Source of the DNA: Bacteroidales bacterium
Lineage (GTDB): Bacteria > Bacteroidota > Bacteroidia > Bacteroidales > PXBB01
Direction: 5' to 3'
NCBI GenBank assembly: GCA_028698995.1
Contig: JAQVVM010000015.1
Location: forward strand, 1-64,000
Length of the DNA: 64,000 bases
A program made the position numbers and the translations under genes. Of this stretch, positions 44,803 to 53,825 are shown piece by piece (the stretch's first letter is position 1; the number at the start of each line of letters is the position of its first letter). The notes under the pieces were generated by a model. The model did no database searches. It saw only the letters and a list, made by a program, of their open reading frames with translations, and was not told the DNA's origin.

Positions 44803-46299
44803 CTATTTCATATTATTTAATTTGTCATAAATATACCTTGTTCCCAAAAACTGAGCACAAGTGATAAATGCACCCATTGATACACCAAGAACACCATGTA
44901 AATTGATGTTCTGTCCGGTAAGATAGAGGTTTGGGATTCGTGTTTTTGGTGACACCATTGTTTTAAGGGCGTTGTTGCAATCTCGCATATTGCCATAAAC
45001 AGAGCCATTAAGGGTGGATGTATAATCTCTATAGGTAAGAGGTGTTGATGTGTAGTATTTTTTTATGTGAGTTCTGAATCCGGGGAAACGCTTTTCTATC
45101 AAATCCAGTAATAATTCTGCCTTTTGCGTTTTGAAGTCCTTGTAAGACTGACCTCTTTTTTCAATAGTTGTGTTGTCCCACTGTTTGAGTTCTTCGTAGC
45201 TCATATATGTGATAACATTTACACTTTCGGCATAAGTACCTGTGTTTGATGAAGCCGGTGTGTAAAGCATATACCCAGATGGCCATTTGTATTTGCTGTA
45301 AATATCTGCACCCCAAACGTTTGGATTTTCAAAGTGGTAGTAATTATAGTTAAAATACTTAAATGAATTTTCTTTTAGAACAATATACATTGAAAAGACC
45401 GACATGGTTTGTTCTATATTGTTAATTCTTTTGAGGTATGCTTTCCTTATGAGTTTTGAATCAATAATCTCAAAGGTTTTAACCGGATGAATATTTGATA
45501 TAAATTGATGTCCGAAAATTCGTTCCCCATTGTCAAGTTCAACAGCTTCCACCAATGTATCAGAATTGTTCATAACAAAACGGTTAACGTTTGCATTTTT
45601 ACGGACATCTCCGCCTTGGGATTTTATAGATTGAGCTAAAGCATCTGCAATTTGTCCACCTCCATCAACAAAGCGCCATGCACTTTCCAGCAAGGAGTTG
45701 TTAATTACAGCATGTACATATAAAGGTGTTTTTTCAGAAGTCCCGAAATACAAGGGATTTGTAGCAGCTAAAACATCCTGTAAGCGAGGATTGGACGTAA
45801 CAGATTTGATAAAATCAAAGGCATTTTCTTCAAAATATTTCATTGTGGGCATATTTTGCTCATCATCGCTTTCCCCAATAAAACTGCTTATAGCAGAACG
45901 TATTTCTTTAAATTTGTTGATGTATTTATTAAGCCCATTTTCCTCATCTGGAAAATATTGAAGCATTGTAGAAATAAAATTGTCGTAGCCCTGGGCATAT
46001 TTATATTCATCACCGGCAATATGTATAAGGTCGAAAACATCTTCGTCCAGCTTTCGGAGTTTCACTTTTCCGAGCAAATCAAAGTACTTGAAAAAACGCC
46101 ACAAAATCTGGCCTTCATTCATTGAGCCTACATAGTGCATCCCTGTGTCGAAGACACAATTTTGCCTTGTGAAAGATTGCAGACAGCCCCCTAATTGATG
46201 ATTTTTCTCAAGTACCAGTACTTTTTTACCTTCCTTACTGAGTAAATAACCACAAAGCAGACCACCAAGCCCACTGCCTACAATAACGATATCATACAT
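44803..46299 (-). CDS. Phytoene desaturase/retinol saturase-like FAD oxidoreductase
   Basis: A 498-residue flavoprotein related to all-trans-retinol 13,14-reductase and CrtI/CrtO desaturases. N-terminal FAD motif IVGSGLGGLLCGYLLSKEG (GxGxxG, residues 6-24) and LEKNHQLGGCLQSF; then GMHYVGSMNEGQ; the C-terminal FAD-closing motif is LYLTGQNINLHGVLGVSMGAF. It would add or remove double bonds in a polyene or lipid chain. No carotenoid synthase (crtB, crtE) lies in the window, so a carotenoid substrate is not supported. Third in the operon after the secreted protein, and one base upstream of the C45 gene. Confidence 0.85.
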   Translation of the reverse strand: MYDIVIVGSGLGGLLCGYLLSKEGKKVLVLEKNHQLGGCLQSFTRQNCVFDTGMHYVGSMNEGQILWRFFKYFDLLGKVKLRKLDEDVFDLIHIAGDEYKYAQGYDNFISTMLQYFPDEENGLNKYINKFKEIRSAISSFIGESDDEQNMPTMKYFEENAFDFIKSVTSNPRLQDVLAATNPLYFGTSEKTPLYVHAVINNSLLESAWRFVDGGGQIADALAQSIKSQGGDVRKNANVNRFVMNNSDTLVEAVELDNGERIFGHQFISNIHPVKTFEIIDSKLIRKAYLKRINNIEQTMSVFSMYIVLKENSFKYFNYNYYHFENPNVWGADIYSKYKWPSGYMLYTPASSNTGTYAESVNVITYMSYEELKQWDNTTIEKRGQSYKDFKTQKAELLLDLIEKRFPGFRTHIKKYYTSTPLTYRDYTSTLNGSVYGNMRDCNNALKTMVSPKTRIPNLYLTGQNINLHGVLGVSMGAFITCAQFLGTRYIYDKLNNMK

Positions 46300-46326
46300 A
46301 AACTGTCAGTTGTCTCTTAAAAAATA

Positions 46327-46977
46327 TTAAACCCCATAGGTTTTTTCCCATGCCTTAAATTTGGTTTTTTGAATTGCAACGAGTATATTGTAAATTGCAC
46401 CGGCCCAGTAATTGCGTAATCCAATACCTCGGGCTTTGCCAACCATTTTTTCTGAGAATAATATGTTTTTTGTTGCAATATCAAAAAAAGTGACATATAC
46501 TGTTGCTTCCTGATTGGCCTTATGAAAAGTTTCAACAATAAAAACCAAACCGATTCCCTCTTGTTTTTCCCCATTTGTATAACCGCTTACAATATTCTCA
46601 ACTATAGCTGCAGGGTTTTCAAAACTGTATTCGTTATACGAAATGATAAAATCTTCATTTACACTACTGTTACTTCTTTCAACAACACCCAAGTCGTTAT
46701 ATACCACTGCTTTTTTAAAAGTTTTTCTTAAATCATACTTGTTGGGTTCGCTTACAATCAGGTTATTCCATGCAGGAATGTACTGAGATTTAATATCATT
46801 TCCGGTTGCAGGAGCCACACCAACAGCCTGATCAAATTGTCCTATAAGCTTTGCTTTGGAAAAGTCAAGGCCATACCAAACTAATTCTTCTGATGAAAAC
46901 ACTTCTCTGGAGGTATTTTGAGCTTTTAAAAGTGAAACCGCACTAAGAACGGTTAATAATAAGATTATTTTTTTCAT
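46327..46977 (-). CDS. Secreted protein of unknown function in lipid operon
   Basis: A 216-residue exported protein. I use the ATG at 46977; a GTG two codons upstream is possible. Signal peptide 1-20 (ending SLLKAQ). No family recognised. It is alpha/beta in character, with YGLDFSKAKLIGQFDQ near the start, several tyrosines, and ISYNEYSFENPAAIVENIV; the C-terminal part has VGKARGIGLRNYWAGAIYN. No lipobox and no sorting tail, so probably periplasmic. It lies 18 nt after the acyltransferase stop and 27 nt before the oxidoreductase start, in the same operon; it could be a periplasmic carrier or accessory for the lipid product, which is inference from position. Confidence 0.7.
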   Translation of the reverse strand: MKKIILLLTVLSAVSLLKAQNTSREVFSSEELVWYGLDFSKAKLIGQFDQAVGVAPATGNDIKSQYIPAWNNLIVSEPNKYDLRKTFKKAVVYNDLGVVERSNSSVNEDFIISYNEYSFENPAAIVENIVSGYTNGEKQEGIGLVFIVETFHKANQEATVYVTFFDIATKNILFSEKMVGKARGIGLRNYWAGAIYNILVAIQKTKFKAWEKTYGV

Positions 46978-46995
46978 AAACACAAAAATTTTGAG

Positions 46996-48141
46996 TTAAA
47001 CATTAATTAAACTATTTTTGTTAATAACAGGATTTGCGTACATCTCAAGGTATAATTTTTTTAAAATAGCCTTATCACCGTCAATTTTTTCAATTTCTTC
47101 AATTACAAAATTATTAAAATTTTGTTTTTCTAACGAGTCATATTTATCAGAATAATATTCCGAATTGTTTAATAGATCATAAGCAATATAATTGACAGGC
47201 CATAATTTATAATTTTCATAAATAGTATGGTCAATTATCCCTGCGAGTTCCTTTATGTTCTGATTGTTACAAACTTCATTATCAAGGTTCTTAATCTTGT
47301 TGTTAATAGGAATACCGGCACTTAAGTGGATTCTGCCTTTAGGTTGTTGAAATCCAGTAATGATACTGTTAAGGTCTTCACCTTTCTTTTTAATGTACGG
47401 TTCATTTCTGGAGAGATATAATTCCCTTACTTTTAATAGACCGCAAGGTTCGTATTCATAAGAAATACTCAGAGGAACGATGTTAAGCTCTTCGAAGTTG
47501 CTTGAAAAATTTTTTGTTCCACTGAGGTTTAACATTTTAAGAAGAGCCTCTTCTGTTTTATCTGATCCGTTTTTGGTTCTGCCATTTCGTTGTGCAATCC
47601 AGAGGGAATGCTTTTTCATGGTAATGGAATACCTCATATATAAGGAAAGTAATTTTGAATTATTAAGAAATTCAATCTTGGTACCTCCTCTGTAAACAAC
47701 AAACATTTTATTGACCTTTGCAAAATCAACAATAAATGGAGAAATCATTAAATTATCGCCAAGAGATATCTCAGAAGTGGGCATATTGTGTTCAACAAGC
47801 AGAACCTGAAGAATAGCAGAATCAAGGACAATATCCCTGTGATTGGTCAAAAAAAGATAGGGCGTTTGTGGGTCTAACTTATCGAAGCCATCAAAGGTAA
47901 GTCCTCCGGAGCTTACTTCTATCACCCTTCGAACAGCTCTGTGCATAAACTTTCGTTGAAATTCATCAGCCGTTTTTATTGAATGTAAGAGGTCTCTGAT
48001 TTCCTCAATTTTTTTATCGGGAAAAACAAAGGGCGCAACATAAAGAAACTCATTTGCCGTTGACATCCTGATTAAAGCAGGATTAATTTCCTCATCCTTA
48101 TAAGGTTCAAGAGTCTTAAAATCGTCAAAATTAATATCCAT
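46996..48141 (-). CDS. Glycerol-phosphate/lysophospholipid-type acyltransferase
   Basis: A 381-residue acyltransferase of the LPLAT (PlsB/PlsC-like) superfamily, moving an acyl chain onto a hydroxyl or amine group. Motif I is LTNHRDIVLDSAIL; this spaces His and Asp as Hx5D rather than the common Hx4D, seen in a subset of the family. Motif II-III has FVVYRGGTKIE and WIAQRNGRTKNGSDKTEEAL. No clear signal peptide; peripheral on the inner membrane. It is first in the operon with the secreted protein, the FAD oxidoreductase and the C45 acyltransferase, behind a TAATTTTG -7 element. Together they suggest a specialised lipid path. Confidence 0.82.
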   Translation of the reverse strand: MDINFDDFKTLEPYKDEEINPALIRMSTANEFLYVAPFVFPDKKIEEIRDLLHSIKTADEFQRKFMHRAVRRVIEVSSGGLTFDGFDKLDPQTPYLFLTNHRDIVLDSAILQVLLVEHNMPTSEISLGDNLMISPFIVDFAKVNKMFVVYRGGTKIEFLNNSKLLSLYMRYSITMKKHSLWIAQRNGRTKNGSDKTEEALLKMLNLSGTKNFSSNFEELNIVPLSISYEYEPCGLLKVRELYLSRNEPYIKKKGEDLNSIITGFQQPKGRIHLSAGIPINNKIKNLDNEVCNNQNIKELAGIIDHTIYENYKLWPVNYIAYDLLNNSEYYSDKYDSLEKQNFNNFVIEEIEKIDGDKAILKKLYLEMYANPVINKNSLINV

Positions 48142-48167
48142 AAGAAAAAAGTCAAAAAATTGAGATG

Positions 48168-48175
48168 CAAAATTA
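48168..48175 (-). promoter_or_regulatory. Putative -7 element of the lipid operon
   Basis: Reads TAATTTTG on the minus strand (TAnnTTTG), 26 nt before the acyltransferase start at 48141. No clear -33 TTG at 19-21 nt, so moderate support. Confidence 0.45.
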
Positions 48176-48297
48176 CAAAAAGAATGAAGCTGTCAGCTTA
48201 ATAATTCTAATGTTGGGTTAAGTTAGTAAATGATTTCACATCTGTAGAAATATAAATAAAAAAGATGGTATTGTTGGTCTGATATAACGTTTGAATG

Positions 48298-49206
48298 TTA
48301 TCTTAATTCAACAGCAGTTTGACCGATTTCGTAATTATCTATAAAAAGAGAGACACTGTAGTTGCCTTTTTCAAGAGCTGCAGTTTTACTCCAATAAATA
48401 CAAATAATTTCGGCTCTGCCTTCATAATTAATGGTCTTTTTCTCTGAAAACTGAAGCAGTTGTCCGTTACATTCGAATGCAAACTCATCGCCACTGCCTT
48501 TTGTAAGAATGACATTATCTGGCCCTGCAATACGCACATATACGGTTTTGGGACCATGAGAAATAATCGGGTTTTCACTTATGGTAAAACATATTTTAAT
48601 TTTATCTGCTCTTCGAGCCCTGTCTGTAACTTCTTCCCTGTTATCTCCTCTCATTCTGATGCCTTCTGCGCTTATCTGATAGGCTTTGAGTAAAGATGCC
48701 ATTTCAACTTTTTCTGTCAGCTCTTCTGTTACCTGAGTCAGTTCTGTTGTCCGTCTTGCTTCATTTTCAAAGTTTGTTTGAATGCGAACATTTTCCTCTT
48801 TAAGAACAGCGTTTACCTGATGTAAGGAATCAATTTGAAGGACATAACTTTGTGTAACTCGTCTGAGGTGATCCAATTGTCTTCTGATACGCCTGTAATC
48901 AGCCTGAGAATCAATCAACTTTTGAATTTCCTCTGCATTGGCTAAAATGATACTGTCTTTTTCAGTCAGAACACTATCATATTCATTTTTCACGGTGTTA
49001 TAAGCTTCAATGATAGAGTCAAGCTCAAGTTTTAAATCATAATTTTTGCGTTCCATTTCTGTCTTTTCGATAAAAATGTAATCCACTTTAGCTCTTGTAA
49101 CCCAAAGCTGCCATGCCAGCAGCGCAACTGCTATTGTTAATAAAATAATAACTATTTTATAAATGGTGTTGCCTTTTACTTTGCTATCTTTTAATTCCTC
49201 TGTCAT
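48298..49206 (-). CDS. Membrane-anchored coiled-coil protein
   Basis: A 302-residue protein of unknown function. Short acidic N-terminal tail, one membrane helix (about 15-35; IYKIVIILLTIAVALLAWQL), then a long coiled coil (about 45-180) in heptads rich in Glu, Lys, Leu and Ile, and a beta-rich C-terminal domain (about 195-302) with ICFTISENPIISHGPKTVYV and FAFECNGQLLQF. The coiled coil would place the C-terminal domain away from the membrane. Similar unnamed proteins are widespread in Bacteroidota. Isolated gene with a TAATTTTG -7 candidate at 49275-49282. No function claimed. Confidence 0.75.
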   Translation of the reverse strand: MTEELKDSKVKGNTIYKIVIILLTIAVALLAWQLWVTRAKVDYIFIEKTEMERKNYDLKLELDSIIEAYNTVKNEYDSVLTEKDSIILANAEEIQKLIDSQADYRRIRRQLDHLRRVTQSYVLQIDSLHQVNAVLKEENVRIQTNFENEARRTTELTQVTEELTEKVEMASLLKAYQISAEGIRMRGDNREEVTDRARRADKIKICFTISENPIISHGPKTVYVRIAGPDNVILTKGSGDEFAFECNGQLLQFSEKKTINYEGRAEIICIYWSKTAALEKGNYSVSLFIDNYEIGQTAVELR

Positions 49207-49769
49207 AAATAATTAAATTAAACGGGCTCAATGAATAAACTATAAAAATTAAATTAAATTTCATTATTCATTTGCAAAATTATTAAAATTTGTTTTATAC
49301 CATTGTAAAAGATGGTATTAATTTTTTTTGATATTAAAAACTTTATAAAAATTATATTAAGTACAATATTTATTTACACATTATTCAATCCGTTTTTTAT
49401 AGTCCGTAGGACTTTAATATTAATAAAAAATGTAAGTTCATTTTTTTTATTGTCCGTATGGACATTAACAAAAGCAAGACTATAGTTCCCAATGTTAATT
49501 CCCTGACGGGAAATATTTAAAGTTTTGGTGTTATTTTATTAATATTAATGCCCATACGGGCAAATTTTCAGTAGTAATGTGTAAATATTTAATAGGTTTT
49601 AAATAATGTAATTGAATGTTTAAAGATGATAATCTTTACCCTTACAATAACTACTCAGGTCTAATATATCAAGACGGCATTTTCTTATCCTCTAACAGCA
49701 ATTCATTTGTTGGGTATTCTGTCAGATGTTTAAAGGAATAGACAATGAAAAAAAAATAAATTTATTCTT
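49207..49769. other. Gene-free region with four related hairpins
   Basis: 563 AT-rich bases between two minus-strand genes. Holds the covarying hairpins at 49401-49562, a -7 candidate for the gene at 49206 (49275-49282 on the minus strand), and long A/T runs. I see no coding sequence or RNA gene. Confidence 0.65.
49401..49562. repeat. Family of four covarying short hairpins (REP-like)
   Basis: Four palindromes: AGTCC-GTA-GGACT (49401-49413), TGTCC-GTAT-GGACA (49451-49464), TTCCC-TGAC-GGGAA (49499-49512) and TGCCC-ATAC-GGGCA (49549-49562). The last two, read on the minus strand, have loops GTCA and GTAT, so all share stem-GT(A/C)N-stem. The bases next to the hairpin are also shared: ATTAATATTAATAA or TTAA on the 3' side in the matching orientation. 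The stems change in a paired way (TCC/GGA, CCC/GGG), which implies the structure is selected. Confidence 0.7.
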
Positions 49770-51389
49770 TTACTTTTTATTAACAAAAAAAGTATCCAGT
49801 TGTTTTTTGAAATAATCAACATCTTCGTTATTCGCAGTTGTTGTTTTAGGTTTCTCAGGTTCTTTTCCCATATAAATGGTTTGTGTCGGATAAGCAAAAC
49901 GTATTTTAAGAAAATCAGCCAAATTGATTATTTTTAAGATGATTTCTTCTCTGCATCTGAGCTCATCTTCCCACGTAGGAACATCAAAAAATGTGTAAAA
50001 AAGTATATTGAGCGAAGATGGGGCAAAGTCGTTCAACCTGACAATGTGAAAATCCTTTCTGGTATTTGGATGTTCAACAATAATTCTGTTAAGCCCTTCT
50101 ACAAATGCTTCAATAAGAGGAGTGGGCGTATCATAAGTAATGCTTATGGTGGTTGAAAATCGTCTGTAATTACGAAGCCCATGATTATCAATGGTTGCAT
50201 CAGCAAGTTTTCCATTGGGTACATACGTTAAAGAATTTCTGAATGTTCGAACACGTGTTGAACGAAATCCTACTTCTTCTACAGTCCCGTCTATATCTCC
50301 GGAAGTAATCCAATGGCCAATTTGAAAAGGTTTGTCAAGAAAAATCATAAGAGAGCCAAAGAAATTTTTAAGAGTGTCTTGAGCAGCCAAAGCAAAAGCA
50401 AGGCCACCTATCGAAATACCTGCAAGTAACGCTGTTATGTTAACATTAAGATTTTGCAGAATAAAAAGACTTCCGATAATCACAACAACAACTTTAAGCA
50501 CTTTTCTTATTAATGGCACCAATTGGTCATCGAGTCCGGTATCTGATTTCCCTGCCAGATTGTCAAGATAAAGGCATAACACATCAACCATCTTATAAAA
50601 AACCAATGTGGCAAAAACAGGCATGAGTATTTTTATTCCTATATTGATGTAATGATACATACCGACAGGTAATTGCAAAGCGGGTAGTAGAGCGATGAAT
50701 ATTAAAAAAATAATCAAAATGCTTATAGGTCTGGCAATTGGCAAATAATAACTGTTGGCCAGTTCAGGATATCCCATTCTATTGGCAGACTTATGAATAA
50801 ATTTTTCTATGATAAAACTGAGTAATTTGTGAAAAACCACAGATAAAAAAATATAAATAAGAAGAGCAATTATTTGCCATAAAAAAAGACCTAAATATTT
50901 TTCTTCACCAAATTTTGGTAATACCTCCAATAATTTTTCAGTGCCAAAAGGATAAACATGGTTATGAAAAGCAATTATATGTGGGAAGGTATTTTCAGGA
51001 AAAACCCAACGCCTTCCAACCAATTCAATGTATATTTCAGGAATATCCTTTGATAAAATATAAATATGTTTTTGTGCGATGGTATCGAAGTAACGGGAGT
51101 TTCGGGGTAAATCGTCAATTTTTATAAAAACGCCCTTGCCATCTAAGGCTTGTTTGAGTTTAATTGCATAGTCAATGGCTTCTTCCTCGCTGATGTTGCG
51201 CTGATCAAAGGCTTTGGCTGCAATTTTTGGGTGGTAATTATCTTCTTGCAGGTATTTTAAAAACGTAATTATGCTGTGATAAGGGGATGATAAATTATAT
51301 TTTACATTTTGCCTCGGGGTTATGGTATCCTCGCTGAATGATGTTAATGTACAAAATATAATTAAACATGAAAATAGAATACGTTTCAT
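49770..51389 (-). CDS. MscS-family mechanosensitive channel
   Basis: A 539-residue small-conductance mechanosensitive channel with a signal peptide (1-19), a periplasmic domain (about 20-160), then four to five membrane helices (about 165-330). The pore helix and cytoplasmic beta domain carry the family's core: AALLAGISIGGLAFALAAQ-like segment, LKNFFGSLMIFLDKPFQIGHW, then GTVEEVGFRSTRVRT and YVPNGKLADATIDN. The C-terminal tail is alpha/beta. It would open on membrane tension to release solutes during osmotic downshock. Single gene with a TATATTTG -7 element at 51415-51422. Confidence 0.92.
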   Translation of the reverse strand: MKRILFSCLIIFCTLTSFSEDTITPRQNVKYNLSSPYHSIITFLKYLQEDNYHPKIAAKAFDQRNISEEEAIDYAIKLKQALDGKGVFIKIDDLPRNSRYFDTIAQKHIYILSKDIPEIYIELVGRRWVFPENTFPHIIAFHNHVYPFGTEKLLEVLPKFGEEKYLGLFLWQIIALLIYIFLSVVFHKLLSFIIEKFIHKSANRMGYPELANSYYLPIARPISILIIFLIFIALLPALQLPVGMYHYINIGIKILMPVFATLVFYKMVDVLCLYLDNLAGKSDTGLDDQLVPLIRKVLKVVVVIIGSLFILQNLNVNITALLAGISIGGLAFALAAQDTLKNFFGSLMIFLDKPFQIGHWITSGDIDGTVEEVGFRSTRVRTFRNSLTYVPNGKLADATIDNHGLRNYRRFSTTISITYDTPTPLIEAFVEGLNRIIVEHPNTRKDFHIVRLNDFAPSSLNILFYTFFDVPTWEDELRCREEIILKIINLADFLKIRFAYPTQTIYMGKEPEKPKTTTANNEDVDYFKKQLDTFFVNKK

Positions 51390-51414
51390 TATTTATTTTT
51401 TTTGTTCAATAGTG

Positions 51415-51422
51415 CAAATATA
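51415..51422 (-). promoter_or_regulatory. Putative -7 element of the mscS gene
   Basis: Reads TATATTTG on the minus strand, fitting TAnnTTTG, 25 nt before the start at 51389. No good -33 seen. Confidence 0.45.
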
Positions 51423-51602
51423 AACAATTGTTAAAGAAAGAGATTATTAATTATAAAAAAGTGACCCTATTAAGAAGTCCAACCATTAAAAAACTGATTT
51501 CATTTTTTCCTGAATATTCAAGAATCAATATCTTTGCAAAAAGCATTACAAATAGCTAATAGATATTTAAAGAGGGAAAAAGAAAAATTTAATATACTAC
51601 AA

Positions 51603-53735
51603 ATGAAAATAGATTTTGTTGATATCATTTCAAAAGAGCTGGGATTAAGCAAAGTTCAGGTTAATAACACCCTAAAGCTATTAGAAGGAGGAGCTACAGT
51701 ACCATTTTTAGCAAGATACCGAAAAGAGGTAACAGGCAGTCTCGACGAAGTACAGATTACCCATATCCGCAATCGCAATGACCAACTTAAAGAGCTTGAA
51801 AAAAGGAGAGAGGCCATTTTAAGCTCTATTAAAGAGCAGGAGAAAATGACTCCCGAACTTGAAGAAAAGATAAATTCCTGCACTACTATATCTGAATTGG
51901 AAGACGTTTATTTACCCTTTAAACCCAAAAAGAAAACAAGGGCTACAGAAGCAAAAGCGAAAGGACTTGAACCACTGGCTATTAAAATCATGCAGCAGGA
52001 GTTGTTTTCAATTGAACAAGAAGCTAAAAAATATGTTGATGCATCAAAAAATGTCACCACAATTGAAGATGCATTAAGCGGCGCAAGGGATATTATTGCA
52101 GAGTGGATTAATGAAGACAGTAATATTCGTGGCAAAATCAGATATTTGTTTTCTAAAGAAGCAGCAATTTCATCTCATGTTGCTAAAGGGAAACAGGCAG
52201 AGGCACGTAAATATGAAGATTATTTTGATTATACGGAATCTTTTCAGAAAGCGCCTTCTCATCGTATAATGGCCATGTTGCGTGGAGAAAGAGAAGGGTT
52301 CTTAAAAATTTCTATTGAACCGAATGAGTCTGAAGCTATGTCTCTTATTTTTAAAATTGTTTTGCGTGCTTATAATGACGCCGCTCAACAGGTGAAAATT
52401 GCTGCAGAAGACTGTTATAAAAGACTCCTATGCCCTTCAATGGTAAATGAGTTCAGACAGATAGCCAAAGAAAGGGCAGATATTAAAGCCGTTGAATTCT
52501 TTGCTGATAATCTCAGGCAATTACTGTTGGCACCTCCTCTTGGCGAAAAAAATGTTTTGGCCATTGATCCGGGTTTCCGCACAGGTTGTAAAGTTGTGTG
52601 TCTTGATAAACAGGGAAATTTACTGCATAACGAAACCATTTATCCACATCCACCGGAAGTTAAAGTTAAAGAAGCTGTTAAAAAGATACAATATCTTGTA
52701 AGTGCCTATAAAATTGAAGCTATAGCCATAGGAAATGGAACAGCAAGTCGAGAAACAGAGCGTTTTATAAAAAGCATCCGTTTTGAAAAAGACATTATTG
52801 CAGTAATGGTTAATGAGAGTGGTGCTTCAATCTATTCTGCATCAGCATTAGCGAGAGAAGAGTTCCCCGATTACGATATTACAGTAAGGGGAGCCGTTTC
52901 AATTGGACGCCGCTTGATGGACCCCCTTGCAGAATTGGTTAAAATTGACCCAAAATCAATTGGTGTAGGACAGTACCAACACGATGTTGACCAGAATCTG
53001 CTTCAAAAAAATCTTGAAGATGTGGTGGTCAGTTGTGTGAATCAGGTTGGCGTAGAGTTAAATACTGCAAGTAAAGAACTGCTTACTTATGTCTCTGGAG
53101 TAGGACCTGTTCTGGCCCAAAATATAGTTTCGTATCGCAAAGAAAATGGCCCTTTTACCTCGCGAAAAGATCTTAAAAAGGTAAAACGATTAGGAGAAAA
53201 AGTATTTGAACAGGCTGCAGGATTCTTACGGTTACGTAATGGAAAGAATCCTCTTGATAATTGTGCCATACACCCTGAAAGCTATCCCATAGTAGAAAAA
53301 ATGGCCAGTTCCATTGGTTGTAAAACAGAAGAATTATTAAAAAATGAAGAAGCACGAAAAAGAATAGATATTAAAAATTTTGTAACTACTGATATTGGCA
53401 TTCCAACACTTGAAGACATTATGAAAGAATTAGCTAAGCCAGGGCTTGATCCGCGCAAGAAATTTGATGTTTTTGAGTTTTCAAATGAAGTGCACAGCAT
53501 GAAAGATCTTAAAATTGGCATGAAGCTGCCGGGGATTATAACCAATATTACTGCTTTCGGGGCATTTGTTGATATTGGTGTGCATCAGGATGGGCTGGTA
53601 CATATAAGCCAAATGGCTGACAAATTCATTCAAAATCCAAATGATGTTGTAAAACTTAATCAAAAAGTTATGGTAAAAGTTTTAGAAATTGATACAGAAA
53701 GGAAAAGAATTTCTTTAAGTATGAAATCAGATTAA
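51603..53735 (+). CDS. tex: Tex family RNA-binding transcription accessory protein
   Basis: A 710-residue Tex protein, a nucleic-acid-binding factor linked to transcription and tolerance of stress. Start at ATG 51603 (MKIDFVDIISKE), the usual family N-terminus; the frame extends 23 codons upstream without support. In order: helical Tex N-terminal domain (VNNTLKLLEGGATVPFLARY); a YqgF-like RNase H-fold domain (about 310-440; VLAIDPGFRTGCKVV); helix-hairpin-helix modules (about 475-570; YVSGVGPVLAQNIV); and an S1 RNA-binding domain at the end (about 640-705; GMKLPGIITNITAFGAFVDI, DGLVHISQMADKF). Complete and normal in length. Confidence 0.95.
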   Translation: MKIDFVDIISKELGLSKVQVNNTLKLLEGGATVPFLARYRKEVTGSLDEVQITHIRNRNDQLKELEKRREAILSSIKEQEKMTPELEEKINSCTTISELEDVYLPFKPKKKTRATEAKAKGLEPLAIKIMQQELFSIEQEAKKYVDASKNVTTIEDALSGARDIIAEWINEDSNIRGKIRYLFSKEAAISSHVAKGKQAEARKYEDYFDYTESFQKAPSHRIMAMLRGEREGFLKISIEPNESEAMSLIFKIVLRAYNDAAQQVKIAAEDCYKRLLCPSMVNEFRQIAKERADIKAVEFFADNLRQLLLAPPLGEKNVLAIDPGFRTGCKVVCLDKQGNLLHNETIYPHPPEVKVKEAVKKIQYLVSAYKIEAIAIGNGTASRETERFIKSIRFEKDIIAVMVNESGASIYSASALAREEFPDYDITVRGAVSIGRRLMDPLAELVKIDPKSIGVGQYQHDVDQNLLQKNLEDVVVSCVNQVGVELNTASKELLTYVSGVGPVLAQNIVSYRKENGPFTSRKDLKKVKRLGEKVFEQAAGFLRLRNGKNPLDNCAIHPESYPIVEKMASSIGCKTEELLKNEEARKRIDIKNFVTTDIGIPTLEDIMKELAKPGLDPRKKFDVFEFSNEVHSMKDLKIGMKLPGIITNITAFGAFVDIGVHQDGLVHISQMADKFIQNPNDVVKLNQKVMVKVLEIDTERKRISLSMKSD

Positions 53736-53776
53736 AAAAAAATGAAAAAAAAGTATATTTATAAAATTATTATTAT

Positions 53777-53784
53777 TAATTTTG
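53777..53784 (+). promoter_or_regulatory. Putative -7 element of the lipoprotein gene
   Basis: TAATTTTG fits TAnnTTTG, 41 nt before the start at 53826. No -33 TTG is seen. Confidence 0.45.
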
Positions 53785-53825
53785 TCATCGTAATAAACCG
53801 GATTATTAATTAAAAAAAATCAATT

